Positions 6,282 to 14,061 of a stretch of 31,704 bases of DNA are shown here, one piece after another. The stretch comes from Streptomyces sp. NRRL F-4489 (GTDB lineage: Bacteria > Actinomycetota > Actinomycetes > Streptomycetales > Streptomycetaceae): contig NZ_LLZI01000039.1 of NCBI RefSeq assembly GCF_001509485.1, positions 1 through 31,704 of the forward strand. The letters run 5' to 3'. Below the pieces are notes generated by a model. That model was not told the origin of the DNA. It ran no database searches and saw nothing but the letters and a program-made list of their open reading frames with translations. Each line of letters opens with the position of its first letter. The first letter of the stretch is position 1. Position numbers and translations under genes: made by a program.

Positions 6282-7079
6282 ATGCTGCGATCTTCCGGGA
6301 TGCGCATCCCGTATCCGCCGGCGCTTCGCGATCTTGTCTACCGGCTGTACGCGCGCCGGGTGGAGGGCCGCCTGGACCACACCCAGGTGCCCAAGCACAT
6401 CGGCGTCATCCTGGACGGCAACCGCCGCTGGGCGCGGGCCGACGGCCTGTCCACCGAGCAGGGCCACCAGGCCGGCGCGGCCAAGATCGACGAGCTGCTG
6501 GGCTGGTGCGCGGAGACCGATGTGGAGGTCGTCACGCTCTGGCTGCTGTCCACGGACAACCTCGACCGGCCGGCGGCCGAGCTGAACCCGCTGCTGGGGA
6601 TCATCGAGAACACCGTGCGCAACCTGGCCGCGGACGGCCGCTGGCGGGTGCACCACGTCGGCAACCGCGACCTGCTGCCGGACGGGACCCAGCGGGTGCT
6701 GAAGGAGGCCGAGCAGGCCACCCTCGACAACGAGGGCATCCTGGTGAACGTCGCGGTCGGCTACGGCGGCCGCCAGGAGATCGCGGACGCGGTGCGCTCG
6801 CTGCTGCTGGAGCACGCCGAGCGCGGGACGACGTTCGAGGAGCTGGCCGAGATCGTCGATATCGACCTGATCTCCGAGCACCTCTACACCCGCGGCCAGC
6901 CGGACCCGGACCTGGTGATCCGCACCAGCGGCGAGCAGCGGCTGTCGGGCTTCATGCTGTGGCAGAGCGCCCATTCGGAGTACTACTTCTGCGAGGTCTT
7001 CTGGCCGGCGTTCCGGAAGATCGACTTCCTGCGGGCCCTGCGCGACTACGCGGCCCGGCACCGGCGGCTCGGGCTCTAG
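6282..7079 (+). CDS. Isoprenyl transferase (short-chain cis-prenyltransferase, UppS superfamily)
   Basis: The 265-residue soluble enzyme has the UppS-family signature 'HIGVILDGNRRWA' with catalytic D45, and near the C-terminus 'RTSGEQRLSGFMLWQSAHSEYYF'. Undecaprenyl diphosphate synthases usually have Asn where this has Gly (SGEQRLSG). The Gly form is what I recall for the actinobacterial Z-farnesyl diphosphate synthase (Rv1086 type). It therefore probably joins isopentenyl diphosphate to a short allylic primer, feeding polyprenyl carrier or other cis-prenyl products. ATG 6282 is preferred because GGAGGGG stands 11 bases upstream; ATG 6300 is an alternative with no ribosome site. It is transcribed away from the reductase. 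Confidence 0.9.
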   Translation: MLRSSGMRIPYPPALRDLVYRLYARRVEGRLDHTQVPKHIGVILDGNRRWARADGLSTEQGHQAGAAKIDELLGWCAETDVEVVTLWLLSTDNLDRPAAELNPLLGIIENTVRNLAADGRWRVHHVGNRDLLPDGTQRVLKEAEQATLDNEGILVNVAVGYGGRQEIADAVRSLLLEHAERGTTFEELAEIVDIDLISEHLYTRGQPDPDLVIRTSGEQRLSGFMLWQSAHSEYYFCEVFWPAFRKIDFLRALRDYAARHRRLGL

Positions 7080-7656
7080 GACCGGCCACACAGCCAGAGG
7101 GCGCGACCCCGGCGCCGTTTCCGGCCAGTTCGCGGGGCTGATTCCGGCCGTTCCGGGGCGCGACCCACGGGGTATCCGGTGGGGCGGCCGTACGGCGGGA
7201 GCCGGTGGCGCCGGGGTGCGCGCCGGGTCGGGGCGCGTTCCGGGCGCCCTGGCGGCACACCGCCTGACGCCCCCTCGGACCCGCCCGCGAGCAGGCGCTT
7301 CCCCGTTTCCCGCGCGGCGTCAGATGGCCGTTCCGGCCCGCCTTTGCGCCGGTCAGCGGGCACCTGTAACCAAAGGTTCATCGAGCGTGTGTCATATGCC
7401 GTGGCATGGGCACGGCCGTTGAAGGGAATATCCCTGGCAGGTCGGTGCCCGGGAAAACAAGCCATCGGGTGCCGCATCTCAGCGGACGGCATGGGGCCGT
7501 CCGCCCGGGAGGCCCTTTGCGCATCACGGACGCTCGTGCGTACCGCACGGACGACGCGGAGGGCCGGCGTTCGGCCCGCGCACCGCGGCCCGAGCCCGGT
7601 CCTGTCCCCGGCGACGTCGTCGCACCCCAACCTCAGCCGAGGGGGTTCGTCCACCC
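7080..7656 (+). promoter_or_regulatory. Long intergenic region and leader of phoH
   Basis: I see no gene here. A unit of about 60 bases is partly duplicated: GGGCGCGACCC occurs near 7097 and 7157, and TTCCGGCC-N-GTTC occurs twice between them. Closer to phoH are three short perfect inverted repeats: AACC-AAA-GGTT (7368-7378), ATGCC-GT-GGCAT (7396-7407) and AGGGA-ATA-TCCCT (7423-7435). They fall where a promoter would be expected, about 220-290 bases before phoH. I find no known riboswitch consensus. They are candidate operators or a structured leader. Confidence 0.4.
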
Positions 7657-8994
7657 GTGGTGAACAGCAAGAAGCGCCGTGAGAGCGACCGGCGCACCTA
7701 TGTCCTCGACACCAGCGTCCTGTTGGCGGATCCGGCCGCCGTCTCCCGCTTCGACGAACACGAAGTGGTGCTGCCGGTCGTCGTGGTCACGGAGCTGGAG
7801 GCCAAGCGGCACCATCCCGAACTCGGGTACTTCGCGCGGCAGGCGCTGCGCCGGCTGGACGAGTACCGCGTACGGTACGGGCGCCTGGACGCCCCCCTGC
7901 CCATCGGAGAGCTCGGCGGCACCCTCCGGGTCGAGCTGAACCACTCCGACCCGGGCCTGCTGCCGGCCGCCTTCCTCAACGGGCACAGCAGACTGGGGGA
8001 CAACGACTCGCGGATCCTCGCGGTGGCCCGCAACCTCCAGGCCGAGGGGTTCGACGTCACGGTCGTCTCCAAGGACCTGCCGATGCGCATCAAGGCGTCC
8101 TCGGTGGGGCTGCGGGCCGAGGAGTACCGCGCGGAGCTGGCGATCACCGACTCCGGGTGGACGGGCATGGCCGAACTCGCCCTCTCCGCCGAGCAGGTGG
8201 ACGACCTCTTCGCCGCCGAGACCGCCGACGTCCCGGGCGCGGCGGAACTCCCCGTCCACACCGGCCTGGTGCTCCAGTCCGAGCGCGGCAAGGCGCTCGG
8301 CCGGGTCACCCCGGACGGCGCGGTCCGGCTGGTGCGCGGCGACCGCGAGGCGTTCGGCATCCACGGCCGCAGCGCCGAGCAGCGGGTCGCGCTGGACCTG
8401 CTGCTCGATCCGGAGGTCGGCATCGTGTCGCTGGGCGGCCGGGCCGGTACGGGCAAGTCGGCGCTGGCGCTGTGCGCGGGGCTGGAGGCGGTGCTGGAGC
8501 GGCGGCAGCACAGCAAGGTGATGGTGTTCCGCCCGCTGTACGCGGTCGGCGGCCAGGAGCTGGGCTATCTGCCGGGCACCGAGGCCGAGAAGATGAGCCC
8601 CTGGGCGCAGGCGGTCTTCGACACCCTCTCCGCGGTGACCACCAAGGACGTCATCGAGGAGGTGGTCGCCCGCGGCATGCTGGAGGTGCTGCCGCTGACC
8701 CACATCCGCGGCCGGTCGCTGCACGACGCGTTCGTCATCGTGGACGAGGCCCAGTCGCTGGAGCGCAACGTCCTGCTGACCGTGCTGTCCCGGATCGGGG
8801 CGAATTCCCGGGTTGTTCTCACCCATGACGTCGCCCAGCGCGACAACCTCAGAGTCGGGCGGTACGACGGAGTGGTCGCCGTGGTCGAGAAGCTGAAGGG
8901 GCATCCGCTCTTCGCGCACGTCACGCTCAACCGCTCCGAGCGCTCGCCGATCGCCGCGCTGGTGACCGAAATGCTGGAGGAGGGGCGGGTCTGA
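7657..8994 (+). CDS. PhoH-family ATPase with N-terminal PIN domain (PhoH2)
   Basis: This 445-residue protein joins two domains. Residues 12-150 are a PIN nuclease fold with D18 in 'YVLDTSVLL', Glu in '[10 protein letters not shown]', '[11 protein letters not shown]' and 'VVSKDLPMR', the usual acidic metal-binding set. Residues 235-445 are a PhoH ATPase with Walker A '[11 protein letters not shown]' (about 260) and Walker B 'FVIVDEAQS' (about 360). In mycobacteria, PhoH2 proteins are described as RNA helicase/ribonucleases and are often paired with a small antitoxin-like gene (phoAT). No such partner is apparent just upstream here. Two GTG codons in a row (7657 and 7660) follow CCGAGGGGG with good spacing, so the exact start is ambiguous by one codon. 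A long hairpin follows the stop. Confidence 0.93.
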   Translation: MVNSKKRRESDRRTYVLDTSVLLADPAAVSRFDEHEVVLPVVVVTELEAKRHHPELGYFARQALRRLDEYRVRYGRLDAPLPIGELGGTLRVELNHSDPGLLPAAFLNGHSRLGDNDSRILAVARNLQAEGFDVTVVSKDLPMRIKASSVGLRAEEYRAELAITDSGWTGMAELALSAEQVDDLFAAETADVPGAAELPVHTGLVLQSERGKALGRVTPDGAVRLVRGDREAFGIHGRSAEQRVALDLLLDPEVGIVSLGGRAGTGKSALALCAGLEAVLERRQHSKVMVFRPLYAVGGQELGYLPGTEAEKMSPWAQAVFDTLSAVTTKDVIEEVVARGMLEVLPLTHIRGRSLHDAFVIVDEAQSLERNVLLTVLSRIGANSRVVLTHDVAQRDNLRVGRYDGVVAVVEKLKGHPLFAHVTLNRSERSPIAALVTEMLEEGRV

Positions 8995-9004
8995 CCCGGT
9001 GTGA

Positions 9005-9057
9005 ACACGGCGCGCCGCCCGGAGAAGCGCAGGAGCTTAGCCGGGCGGCGCTCGTGT
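9005..9057 (+). terminator. Long hairpin terminator after phoH
   Basis: ACACG plus GCGCCGCCCGG on the left pairs with CCGGGCGGCGC plus CGTGT on the right; the stem is about 16 bp with a one- or two-base bulge. Its loop holds a smaller AAGC/GCTT stem. There is no T-run, which is normal for Streptomyces terminators. Confidence 0.7.
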
Positions 9058-9093
9058 GCGCTCGAATATCCGGAAATCCCCCGGACCAAACGA

Positions 9094-9111
9094 GGTGTGA
9101 GCTTTCACACC
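9094..9111. promoter_or_regulatory. Perfect palindrome, CRP/FNR-like half-sites
   Basis: GGTGTGA and TCACACC form a perfect 7+7 inverted repeat around GCTT. It contains TGTGA and TCACA half-sites as in CRP sites, but with four bases between rather than six. It lies 294 bases before the start of the secreted transglycosylase gene. In Streptomyces and mycobacteria, CRP proteins are reported to act on cell-wall lytic genes at germination or resuscitation, so a CRP-family site is a reasonable guess. The identity of the binder is not shown. Confidence 0.5.
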
Positions 9112-9149
9112 CGGCGGAGAATTGCTTCCCGGTAGGCCGTTCGGGCAGA

Positions 9150-9238
9150 GTCTGGGTCCTGTCAGGCCCCGCATACGGCCCAGACGCACCCCCCGGGGTG
9201 TATGGACGACCCGAACTTCATAGCGAGTTGCCGTATGC
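9150..9238 (+). promoter_or_regulatory. Structured leader with interlocking inverted repeats
   Basis: Two perfect pairings interlock. GTCTGGG (9150-9156) pairs with CCCAGAC (9179-9185). GCATACGGC (9171-9179), which lies inside that loop, pairs with GCCGTATGC (9230-9238). A third hairpin, CACCCC (9187-9192) with GGGGTG (9195-9200), lies in the second loop. Base 9179 is shared, so the first two stems form either a pseudoknot or alternative folds. The remainder to 9404 shows no gene. I looked for the c-di-AMP (ydaO) consensus and did not find it. Confidence 0.45.
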
Positions 9239-9404
9239 CGCCCGAGCACCACGCGGACCCCCTTGGGGGACGTACCGGGCCAGTGCCTCCCGTGACCAGC
9301 CGGTGCCTACCGCTCAACAGGCGCCGGAACAAGGGGAGGCCAGCGCCAGGGGCACGATTGCGTCCGCGAGGTCACCTAAGCGGGCGATGCTGGAAGGAAA
9401 ACGT

Positions 9405-10100
9405 GTGAGCCGGATCTCGGTCCGGGGATTCGCAGTGGCCTCCGCCACCGCGGTCACCACCGTCGGCGCCGTCGTCGGCGTCGCGTCGGGCAGCCAGGCA
9501 TCGGTCAGCAACACCGAGGCCACCGCGGCGGACGCGACGATCGCCGACATCCCCGCGGGCCAGCAGGCCCAGGTCCAGACGGCCTCGCTGACGCAGCAGG
9601 CTGACTCGGCGTCCACCCAGGCGGACGTGGCGGCCCTGAAGTCCGCGCAGGAGTCGGCCCGCAAGGCGGCCGCGGAAACCGCGCAGACCAAGAAGGACCA
9701 GGCCGACAAGGCGAAGGCCGACAAGGAGGCCAAGGAGCGCGAGAAGGCGCTGGCCGCCTCCCGCTCGGCCGTCCGCGACGCCAGCGACTTCCTCGCCAAG
9801 GCGTCGTACACCGTCGCCGAGACCCAGTCGATGGCCCGCCAGATGATGGCGTCCGACCAGTTCCAGTGCTTCAGCAACATCGTGGAGCGCGAGTCCGGCT
9901 GGAACTACCGCGCCACCAACGCCTCCTCCGGCGCGTACGGCCTGGTGCAGGCGCTGCCCGGTTCGAAGATGTCCTCCGCGGGCTCCGACTGGCAGACCAA
10001 CCCCGCCACCCAGATCAAGTGGGGCCTGAACTACATGAACAGCCGCTACGGCAGCCCCTGCGGCGCCTGGTCCTTCTGGCAGGCGAACAGCTGGTACTAG
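9405..10100 (+). CDS. Secreted SLT-domain lytic transglycosylase
   Basis: From GTG 9405 the protein has 231 residues. An N-terminal signal peptide (about 1-32) is followed by an Ala/Gln-rich segment and then a Lys/Ala/Glu-rich coiled coil (about 85-125, with KAKADKEAKEREKA). The SLT domain occupies about 150-231, with 'NIVERESGWNYRATN', catalytic E163 followed by Ser, then 'SGAYGLVQALPGSKM' and 'WGLNYMNSRYGSPCGAW'. Such enzymes cleave the glycan strand of peptidoglycan outside the cell. GGAAGG seven bases upstream supports GTG 9405; the frame is open much further up but crosses the palindromic leader. It resembles the SLT wall hydrolases studied in Streptomyces germination. A strong terminator follows. 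Confidence 0.92.
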   Translation: MSRISVRGFAVASATAVTTVGAVVGVASGSQASVSNTEATAADATIADIPAGQQAQVQTASLTQQADSASTQADVAALKSAQESARKAAAETAQTKKDQADKAKADKEAKEREKALAASRSAVRDASDFLAKASYTVAETQSMARQMMASDQFQCFSNIVERESGWNYRATNASSGAYGLVQALPGSKMSSAGSDWQTNPATQIKWGLNYMNSRYGSPCGAWSFWQANSWY

Positions 10101-10141
10101 ACCGCGGCTCGCTCGGCCCGTACGGCCGCGCCACAGCGCTC

Positions 10142-10176
10142 CGAAACCCCCGAACGCGACGCGTTCGGGGGTTTCG
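10142..10176. terminator. Strong bidirectional hairpin terminator
   Basis: A perfect 16-bp stem (10142-10157 with 10161-10176) surrounds a GAC loop. Its arms begin CGAAACCCCC and end GGGGGTTTCG, so each orientation ends in a short T-run. It closes the transglycosylase gene. Confidence 0.9.
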
Positions 10177-10238
10177 CGCATCCGGCAGAGGTAACGTCGG
10201 GGCGTCAGAGTGCGTGAGGGCGGGGAAGAGGAAGCGAC

Positions 10239-11768
10239 ATGTCCAGATTGCCGCAGTGGGTCGGTGCCTTCGGGGCCGGCCTCACCCGGCTCTCGCAGCG
10301 GTTGGAGGAGCAGCGCCGCCGTGCGGAGGCCGCGATGGCGGAGGAGGAAGCGGCGGAGCTGCGGCGCGCCGAGCGGGTGGCGGGCCCTCCGGTGGACGGC
10401 GTTCCGGCGGGTGGCGACCCGCTGGACGGCCACCCGGCCGGCGGGCATCCGGTGAACGGCCGCCCGGTGGACGGCGTTCCGGCCGAGCACGCGGACGCGC
10501 CCGGCGGGCGGGAAGCGGAGGCGGCGGCTCCGGCCGACCCGGCCCCGGCGCCCGCCGCGGCCCGGTCCCCGGAGTCGGTCCCCGCGCCGCCCTCCTACGC
10601 CCCGGCCGTCGCGGCCCCGCCGGACCCGGTGGCGGCCGTCCCCTGGGGCGTCCGGGTGGCGGCGGAGGCCGGTTGGCGGCTGCTGGTGCTGGCCGGGACG
10701 CTCTGGGTGCTGGCCAAGGTGATCACCACCATCCAGCTGGTGGTGCTCTCGTTCGTGGCGGCGCTGCTGATCACCGCGCTGCTCCAGCCGACCGTGGCCT
10801 GGCTGCGGCAGCGGAACGTCCCGCGCGGGCCGGCCACCGCGCTGACCTTCATCGGCGGTTTCGTCGTGATGGGCCTGGTCGGCTGGTTCGTCGTATGGCA
10901 GGTCCAGGACAACATCGACTCGGTGTCCAGCCGCATCCAGGAGGGCATCACCGAGCTCAAGGGCTGGCTGCTGCAGAGCCCGTTCCATGTGACCGAGAGC
11001 CAGATCAACCACATCGCCACCAACCTCCAGAACGCGGTCGGCGCCAACACCGAGGCGATCACCTCCGCCGGGCTGGAAGGCGTCACGGTCGTGCTGGAGA
11101 TGTTCACCGGCATCCTGCTGGCGATGTTCACCACGCTGTTCCTGCTCTACGACGGCCGGCGGATCTGGGAGTGGACGCTCAAGCTCGTCCCCGGCCCGGC
11201 GCGCGGGGGTGTGGCGGGCGCCGGTCCGCGCGCCTGGCGGACGCTGACCGCGTACATCCGCGGCACGGTCCTGGTCGCGCTGATCGACGCCATCTTCATC
11301 GGCATCGGGCTGTACTTCCTCGATGTGCCGCTGGCCGTCCCGCTCGCCGTCTTCATCTTCCTGTTCGCCTTCGTGCCGCTGATCGGCGCGGTGGTCTCGG
11401 GCGCGCTGGCGTGCCTGATCGCGCTGGTGACGCAGGGTGTGTTCACCGCGCTGCTGGTGCTGGCCGTGGTGCTGGCGGTGAACCAGATCGAGAGCCATGT
11501 GCTCCAGCCGTTCATCCTCGGCCGGGCGGTCCGGGTGCATCCGCTGGCGGTGATCCTCTCCGTCGCGGCCGGCAGCCTGATCGCCGGTATCGGCGGCGCG
11601 GTGGTGGCCGTCCCACTGGTCGCCGTCACCAACACCGCCGTCGGCTACCTCCGGGCGTACTCCCGGGAGCAGGCGCTGCGGATGACCGTCCCGCCGCGCG
11701 GCGCCACGGCCCTGGCGGTGGCCCCGACGCCGCCGCCGCGGCCGACCGGTCCGCCGCCGGAGGAGTAG
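10239..11768 (+). CDS. AI-2E family transporter (UPF0118)
   Basis: The 509-residue protein has three parts. Residues 1-135 are a cytoplasmic extension: a coiled coil (QRLEEQRRRAEAAMAEEEAAE) and then a Pro/Gly/Asp-rich repeat region. Residues 140-480 are the AI-2E transporter domain with about eight membrane segments and the typical 'LLYDGRRIW', 'GTVLVALIDAIFIGIGLYFL' and 'QIESHVLQPFILGRAV' stretches. The tail is Pro-rich. Family members were named for autoinducer-2 export in E. coli, but many act as sodium or proton antiporters, so the solute here is open. ATG 10239 follows GAGGAA; a TAACGT -10-like box lies at 10192-10197. Terminators flank the gene on both sides, so it is a single-gene unit. 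Confidence 0.9.
   Translation: MSRLPQWVGAFGAGLTRLSQRLEEQRRRAEAAMAEEEAAELRRAERVAGPPVDGVPAGGDPLDGHPAGGHPVNGRPVDGVPAEHADAPGGREAEAAAPADPAPAPAAARSPESVPAPPSYAPAVAAPPDPVAAVPWGVRVAAEAGWRLLVLAGTLWVLAKVITTIQLVVLSFVAALLITALLQPTVAWLRQRNVPRGPATALTFIGGFVVMGLVGWFVVWQVQDNIDSVSSRIQEGITELKGWLLQSPFHVTESQINHIATNLQNAVGANTEAITSAGLEGVTVVLEMFTGILLAMFTTLFLLYDGRRIWEWTLKLVPGPARGGVAGAGPRAWRTLTAYIRGTVLVALIDAIFIGIGLYFLDVPLAVPLAVFIFLFAFVPLIGAVVSGALACLIALVTQGVFTALLVLAVVLAVNQIESHVLQPFILGRAVRVHPLAVILSVAAGSLIAGIGGAVVAVPLVAVTNTAVGYLRAYSREQALRMTVPPRGATALAVAPTPPPRPTGPPPEE
10389..10483 (+). repeat. In-frame direct repeat in the AI-2E protein linker
   Basis: The same 20 bases, starting CCGGTGGACGGCG, occur at 10389-10408 and 10464-10483, 75 bases (25 codons) apart. 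Degenerate copies lie between them. They encode PVDGVPA, PLDGHPA and PVNGRPV units in the cytoplasmic linker. Length variation among strains would be expected. Confidence 0.7.
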
Positions 11769-11804
11769 CCGCGCGAGCCCCGGCGCACGCCGGCGGCGCA
11801 CGGA

Positions 11805-11839
11805 AAAACCCCCGCGGACACGAGGTCCGCGGGGGTTTT
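11805..11839. terminator. Bidirectional terminator between AI-2E gene and ahpD
   Basis: A perfect 15-bp stem (11805-11819 with 11825-11839) with an ACGAG loop has AAAACCCCC on one side and GGGGGTTTT on the other. It sits between two convergent genes and can end transcription both ways. Confidence 0.92.
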
Positions 11840-11865
11840 CGCGTGGGGGCCGGGGGCCGTTCGCC

Positions 11866-12399
11866 TTATTCGGCGAGGGCGGCCTCGGCGTCCAGGGTGG
11901 CGCCGACGGCCTGGAGGACGGCCGCGATCTTGACGGCCTCCTGGATCGTCTCGCGCTCGACCCCGGCCTTGCGGAGCACCTGCTCGTGCGAGTCCAGGCA
12001 CATCCCGCAGCCGTTGATCGCCGAGACGGCCAGCGACCACAGCTCGAAGTCGACCTTGTCCACGCCCGGGTTGCCGATGACGTTCATCCGCAGACCGGCG
12101 CGGAGGTTGCCGTACTCCGGGTCGGAGAGCAGGTGGCGCGTCCGGTAGAAGACGTTGTTCATCGCCATGATGGCGGCGGCCGACTTGGCGGCGGTGTACG
12201 CCTCGGGGGAGAGGTTGGCCTTGGCCTCCGGCTCCAGCTCGCGCAGCACCTTGGGCGACCGGGACGCGATCGCGCAGGCCAGCACCGTGCCCCACAGCTG
12301 CTGCTGCGGCAGGTCGCTGTTGCCGATCACCGAACCGAGGTTGAGCTTCAGGTCCTTGGCGTAGTCCGGAACGGCGGACTTGAGGTCATCGAGTGCCAT
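11866..12399 (-). CDS. ahpD: Alkyl hydroperoxide reductase AhpD
   Basis: The 177-residue protein is AhpD. It has the CxxC motif '[13 protein letters not shown]' (C131 and C134, with H138) and E119 in 'DFELWSLAV', which correspond to the catalytic set of the mycobacterial enzyme. AhpD is a trimeric disulfide reductase that, with lipoamide, recycles AhpC. I chose ATG 12399, giving the usual MALDDLK start, with GGTGAG upstream. A GTG at 12408 would overlap the ahpC stop by four bases, so translation is probably coupled in either case. It is the second gene of the ahpC-ahpD operon, opposite oxyR, and is expected to be induced by OxyR under peroxide stress. Confidence 0.96.
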   Translation of the reverse strand: MALDDLKSAVPDYAKDLKLNLGSVIGNSDLPQQQLWGTVLACAIASRSPKVLRELEPEAKANLSPEAYTAAKSAAAIMAMNNVFYRTRHLLSDPEYGNLRAGLRMNVIGNPGVDKVDFELWSLAVSAINGCGMCLDSHEQVLRKAGVERETIQEAVKIAAVLQAVGATLDAEAALAE

Positions 12400-12404
12400 G
12401 GGTG

Positions 12405-12959
12405 TCACTCACCAGCCAGCAGGGCGACCGGGTCCAGGGTCTCGTCGCCCTTGCTCCAGTTGCAGGGGCACAGCTCGTCGGTCTGCAGGGCGTCCAGCAC
12501 CCGCAGGACCTCCTTGGGGTTACGGCCGACGGAGCCGGCGGTCACCATGGTGAACTGGATCTCGTTGTTCTGGTCGACGATGAAGACGGCGCGCTGCGCG
12601 AAGCCGTCCTCGCCCTCGATGCCCAGGGCGCGCATCAGCTCGTGCTTGGAGTCGGCCAGCATCGGGAAGGGCAGGTCGGTCAGGTCCGGGTGGTCCTTGC
12701 GCCAGGCGTGGTGCACGAACTCCGAGTCACCGGAGAAGCCGAGGATCTGGGCGTCGCGGTCGGCGAACTCGTCGTTCAGCTTGCCGAACGCGGCGATCTC
12801 GGTCGGGCACACGAAGGTGAAGTCCTTGGGCCAGGCGAACACGATCTTCCACTTGCCTTCGTAGGTCTTGTGGTTGATCTGCTCGAACTCCTTGCCCTTC
12901 TCCAGCGAGACGCAGGCGGTCAGGTCGAACTCGGGGAACTTGTCACCGACAGTGAGCAC
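12405..12959 (-). CDS. ahpC: Alkyl hydroperoxide reductase AhpC (peroxiredoxin)
   Basis: This 184-residue two-cysteine peroxiredoxin has the peroxidatic C51 in '[13 protein letters not shown]' and C-terminal resolving cysteines C164 and C166 in 'LCPCNW'. That double-Cys ending is characteristic of the actinobacterial AhpC that works with AhpD. It reduces hydrogen and alkyl peroxides in the cytoplasm. GTG 12959 is chosen because AAGGAG stands five to eight bases upstream; the frame stays open six codons further without a ribosome site. It is the first gene of ahpCD, divergent from oxyR across about 140 bases. A small hairpin lies just upstream of its ribosome site (12979-12998). Confidence 0.97.
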   Translation of the reverse strand: MLTVGDKFPEFDLTACVSLEKGKEFEQINHKTYEGKWKIVFAWPKDFTFVCPTEIAAFGKLNDEFADRDAQILGFSGDSEFVHHAWRKDHPDLTDLPFPMLADSKHELMRALGIEGEDGFAQRAVFIVDQNNEIQFTMVTAGSVGRNPKEVLRVLDALQTDELCPCNWSKGDETLDPVALLAGE

Positions 12960-12978
12960 GCGCTCTCCTTGTTGCAAG

Positions 12979-13084
12979 AAAGTCCCTTATGGGGCTTTCG
13001 GGTCTTTCCTTGAGGCTTGGACGGGTTCCACAGTGCCACAGGAGCCATTGATCAGGGAAATAGCTAGACTTGTGGATGTTGATC
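12979..13084. promoter_or_regulatory. Divergent ahpC/oxyR control region
   Basis: This gap carries both promoters. TTGATC occurs at 13048-13053 and again at 13079-13084, 31 bases apart or three helical turns, on either side of ATAGCTAGACT. That spacing would suit an OxyR tetramer. On the ahpC side, AAAG-T-CCC and GGG-G-CTTT (12979-12998) can form a leader hairpin. OxyR is known to act on its own divergent promoter region in Streptomyces. I cannot place the individual start sites with confidence. Confidence 0.5.
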
Positions 13085-13098
13085 GGAGGTGGTTATCA

Positions 13099-14058
13099 GT
13101 GGCTGTTCCTACGAGTCCCGGCGGGCGCCCCCGCCAGCCCAGCCTCGCCCAGCTGCGGGCGTTCGCCGCGGTCGCCGAGCATCTGCACTTCCGGGAGGCG
13201 GCGGCCGAGATCGGCATGAGCCAGCCCGCGCTCTCCGGTGCCGTCTCCGCGCTGGAGGAGACCCTGGGCGTACAACTCCTGGAGCGTACGACGCGCAAGG
13301 TGCTGCTGTCGGCGGCGGGGGAGCGGGTGGCGGCCCGCGCCCGGGCGGTGCTGGACGCGGTGGGCGCGCTGATGGAGGAGGCGGAGGCGGCCCGGGCGCC
13401 GTTCACCGGCGTGCTCCGGCTCGGCGTCATCCCGACCGTCGCCCCATATCTGCTCCCCACCGTCCTCCGCCTGGTCCACGAGACCTACCCCGCGCTCGAC
13501 CTCCAGGTGCACGAGGAGCAGACCGCCTCCCTCCTGGACGGCCTGGCGCACGGCCGGCTCGATCTGCTGCTGCTCGCGGTGCCGCTCGGCGTCCCGCAGG
13601 TCACCGAAATACCGCTGTTCGACGAGGACTTCGTCCTGGTGGCACCCAAGGACCACTGGCTCGGCGGGCGCGGCGACATCCCGCGCGAGGCGCTCAAGGA
13701 GCTGGATCTGCTGCTGCTGGACGAGGGCCACTGCCTGCGCGACCAGGCACTGGACATCTGCCGGGAGGCGGGCCGGGACGAGAACACCCCGGTCACGACC
13801 AGCGCGGCCGGCCTCTCCACACTCGTCCAGCTGGTGGCCGGGGGCCTGGGCGTGACCCTGCTCCCGCGTACCGCCCTGCGGGTCGAAACGGCCCGCAACG
13901 ACCTGCTGACCACCGGCTACTTCGCGGACCCGGCCCCCGCCCGGCGGGTCGCCCTGGCCATGCGCGCCGGCTCGGCCCGCCAACGCGAATTCGAGGAGTT
14001 CGCGGCCGCCCTGCGCGGGGCGCTGCGCGGGCTGCCGGTGCGGATCGCGGAGGGGTGA
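13099..14058 (+). CDS. oxyR: Hydrogen-peroxide-responsive LysR-family regulator OxyR
   Basis: The 319-residue LysR-type regulator has an N-terminal winged helix ('AVAEHLHFREAAAEIGMSQ', 'SGAVSALEETLGVQLLERTT') and a two-lobed sensor domain. C212 and C221 in 'DEGHCLRDQALDICREAG' are nine residues apart, the same spacing as the redox pair C199/C208 of E. coli OxyR. It should sense peroxide by disulfide formation and then activate ahpCD. GTG 13099 follows CGGAGGTGG with good spacing. The frame is open back to 12868, but that part overlaps ahpC. The stop lies three bases from the convergent Uma2 gene. Confidence 0.96.
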   Translation: MAVPTSPGGRPRQPSLAQLRAFAAVAEHLHFREAAAEIGMSQPALSGAVSALEETLGVQLLERTTRKVLLSAAGERVAARARAVLDAVGALMEEAEAARAPFTGVLRLGVIPTVAPYLLPTVLRLVHETYPALDLQVHEEQTASLLDGLAHGRLDLLLLAVPLGVPQVTEIPLFDEDFVLVAPKDHWLGGRGDIPREALKELDLLLLDEGHCLRDQALDICREAGRDENTPVTTSAAGLSTLVQLVAGGLGVTLLPRTALRVETARNDLLTTGYFADPAPARRVALAMRAGSARQREFEEFAAALRGALRGLPVRIAEG

Positions 14059-14061
14059 GGG

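Noticed and set aside
5126..6307. Longer aldo/keto reductase start at 6307
   Set aside because: The extra 49 residues are Cys/Pro/Arg-rich and unrelated to the family, they overlap the divergent gene, and ATG 6160 has a strong ribosome site.
9060..9404. c-di-AMP (ydaO) riboswitch before the transglycosylase gene
   Set aside because: Expected because such switches precede wall hydrolases in Streptomyces, but the conserved GGGGGACCCA-like, GGTGAATC-like and CCGAACCCG-like blocks are not present in order.
9054..9404. N-terminal extension of the transglycosylase (open frame back to 9054)
   Set aside because: GGAAGG at 9392 fits GTG 9405, which gives a proper signal peptide at the N-terminus. 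The extension would cover palindromes and has no signal character.
9372..11801. An 809-codon minus-strand open frame
   Set aside because: It runs against the transglycosylase and AI-2E genes and through two strong terminators, with no recognisable domain.
12868..13098. Longer OxyR N-terminus
   Set aside because: It would overlap ahpC and the divergent promoter. GTG 13099 has CGGAGG upstream and gives a normal LysR N-terminus.
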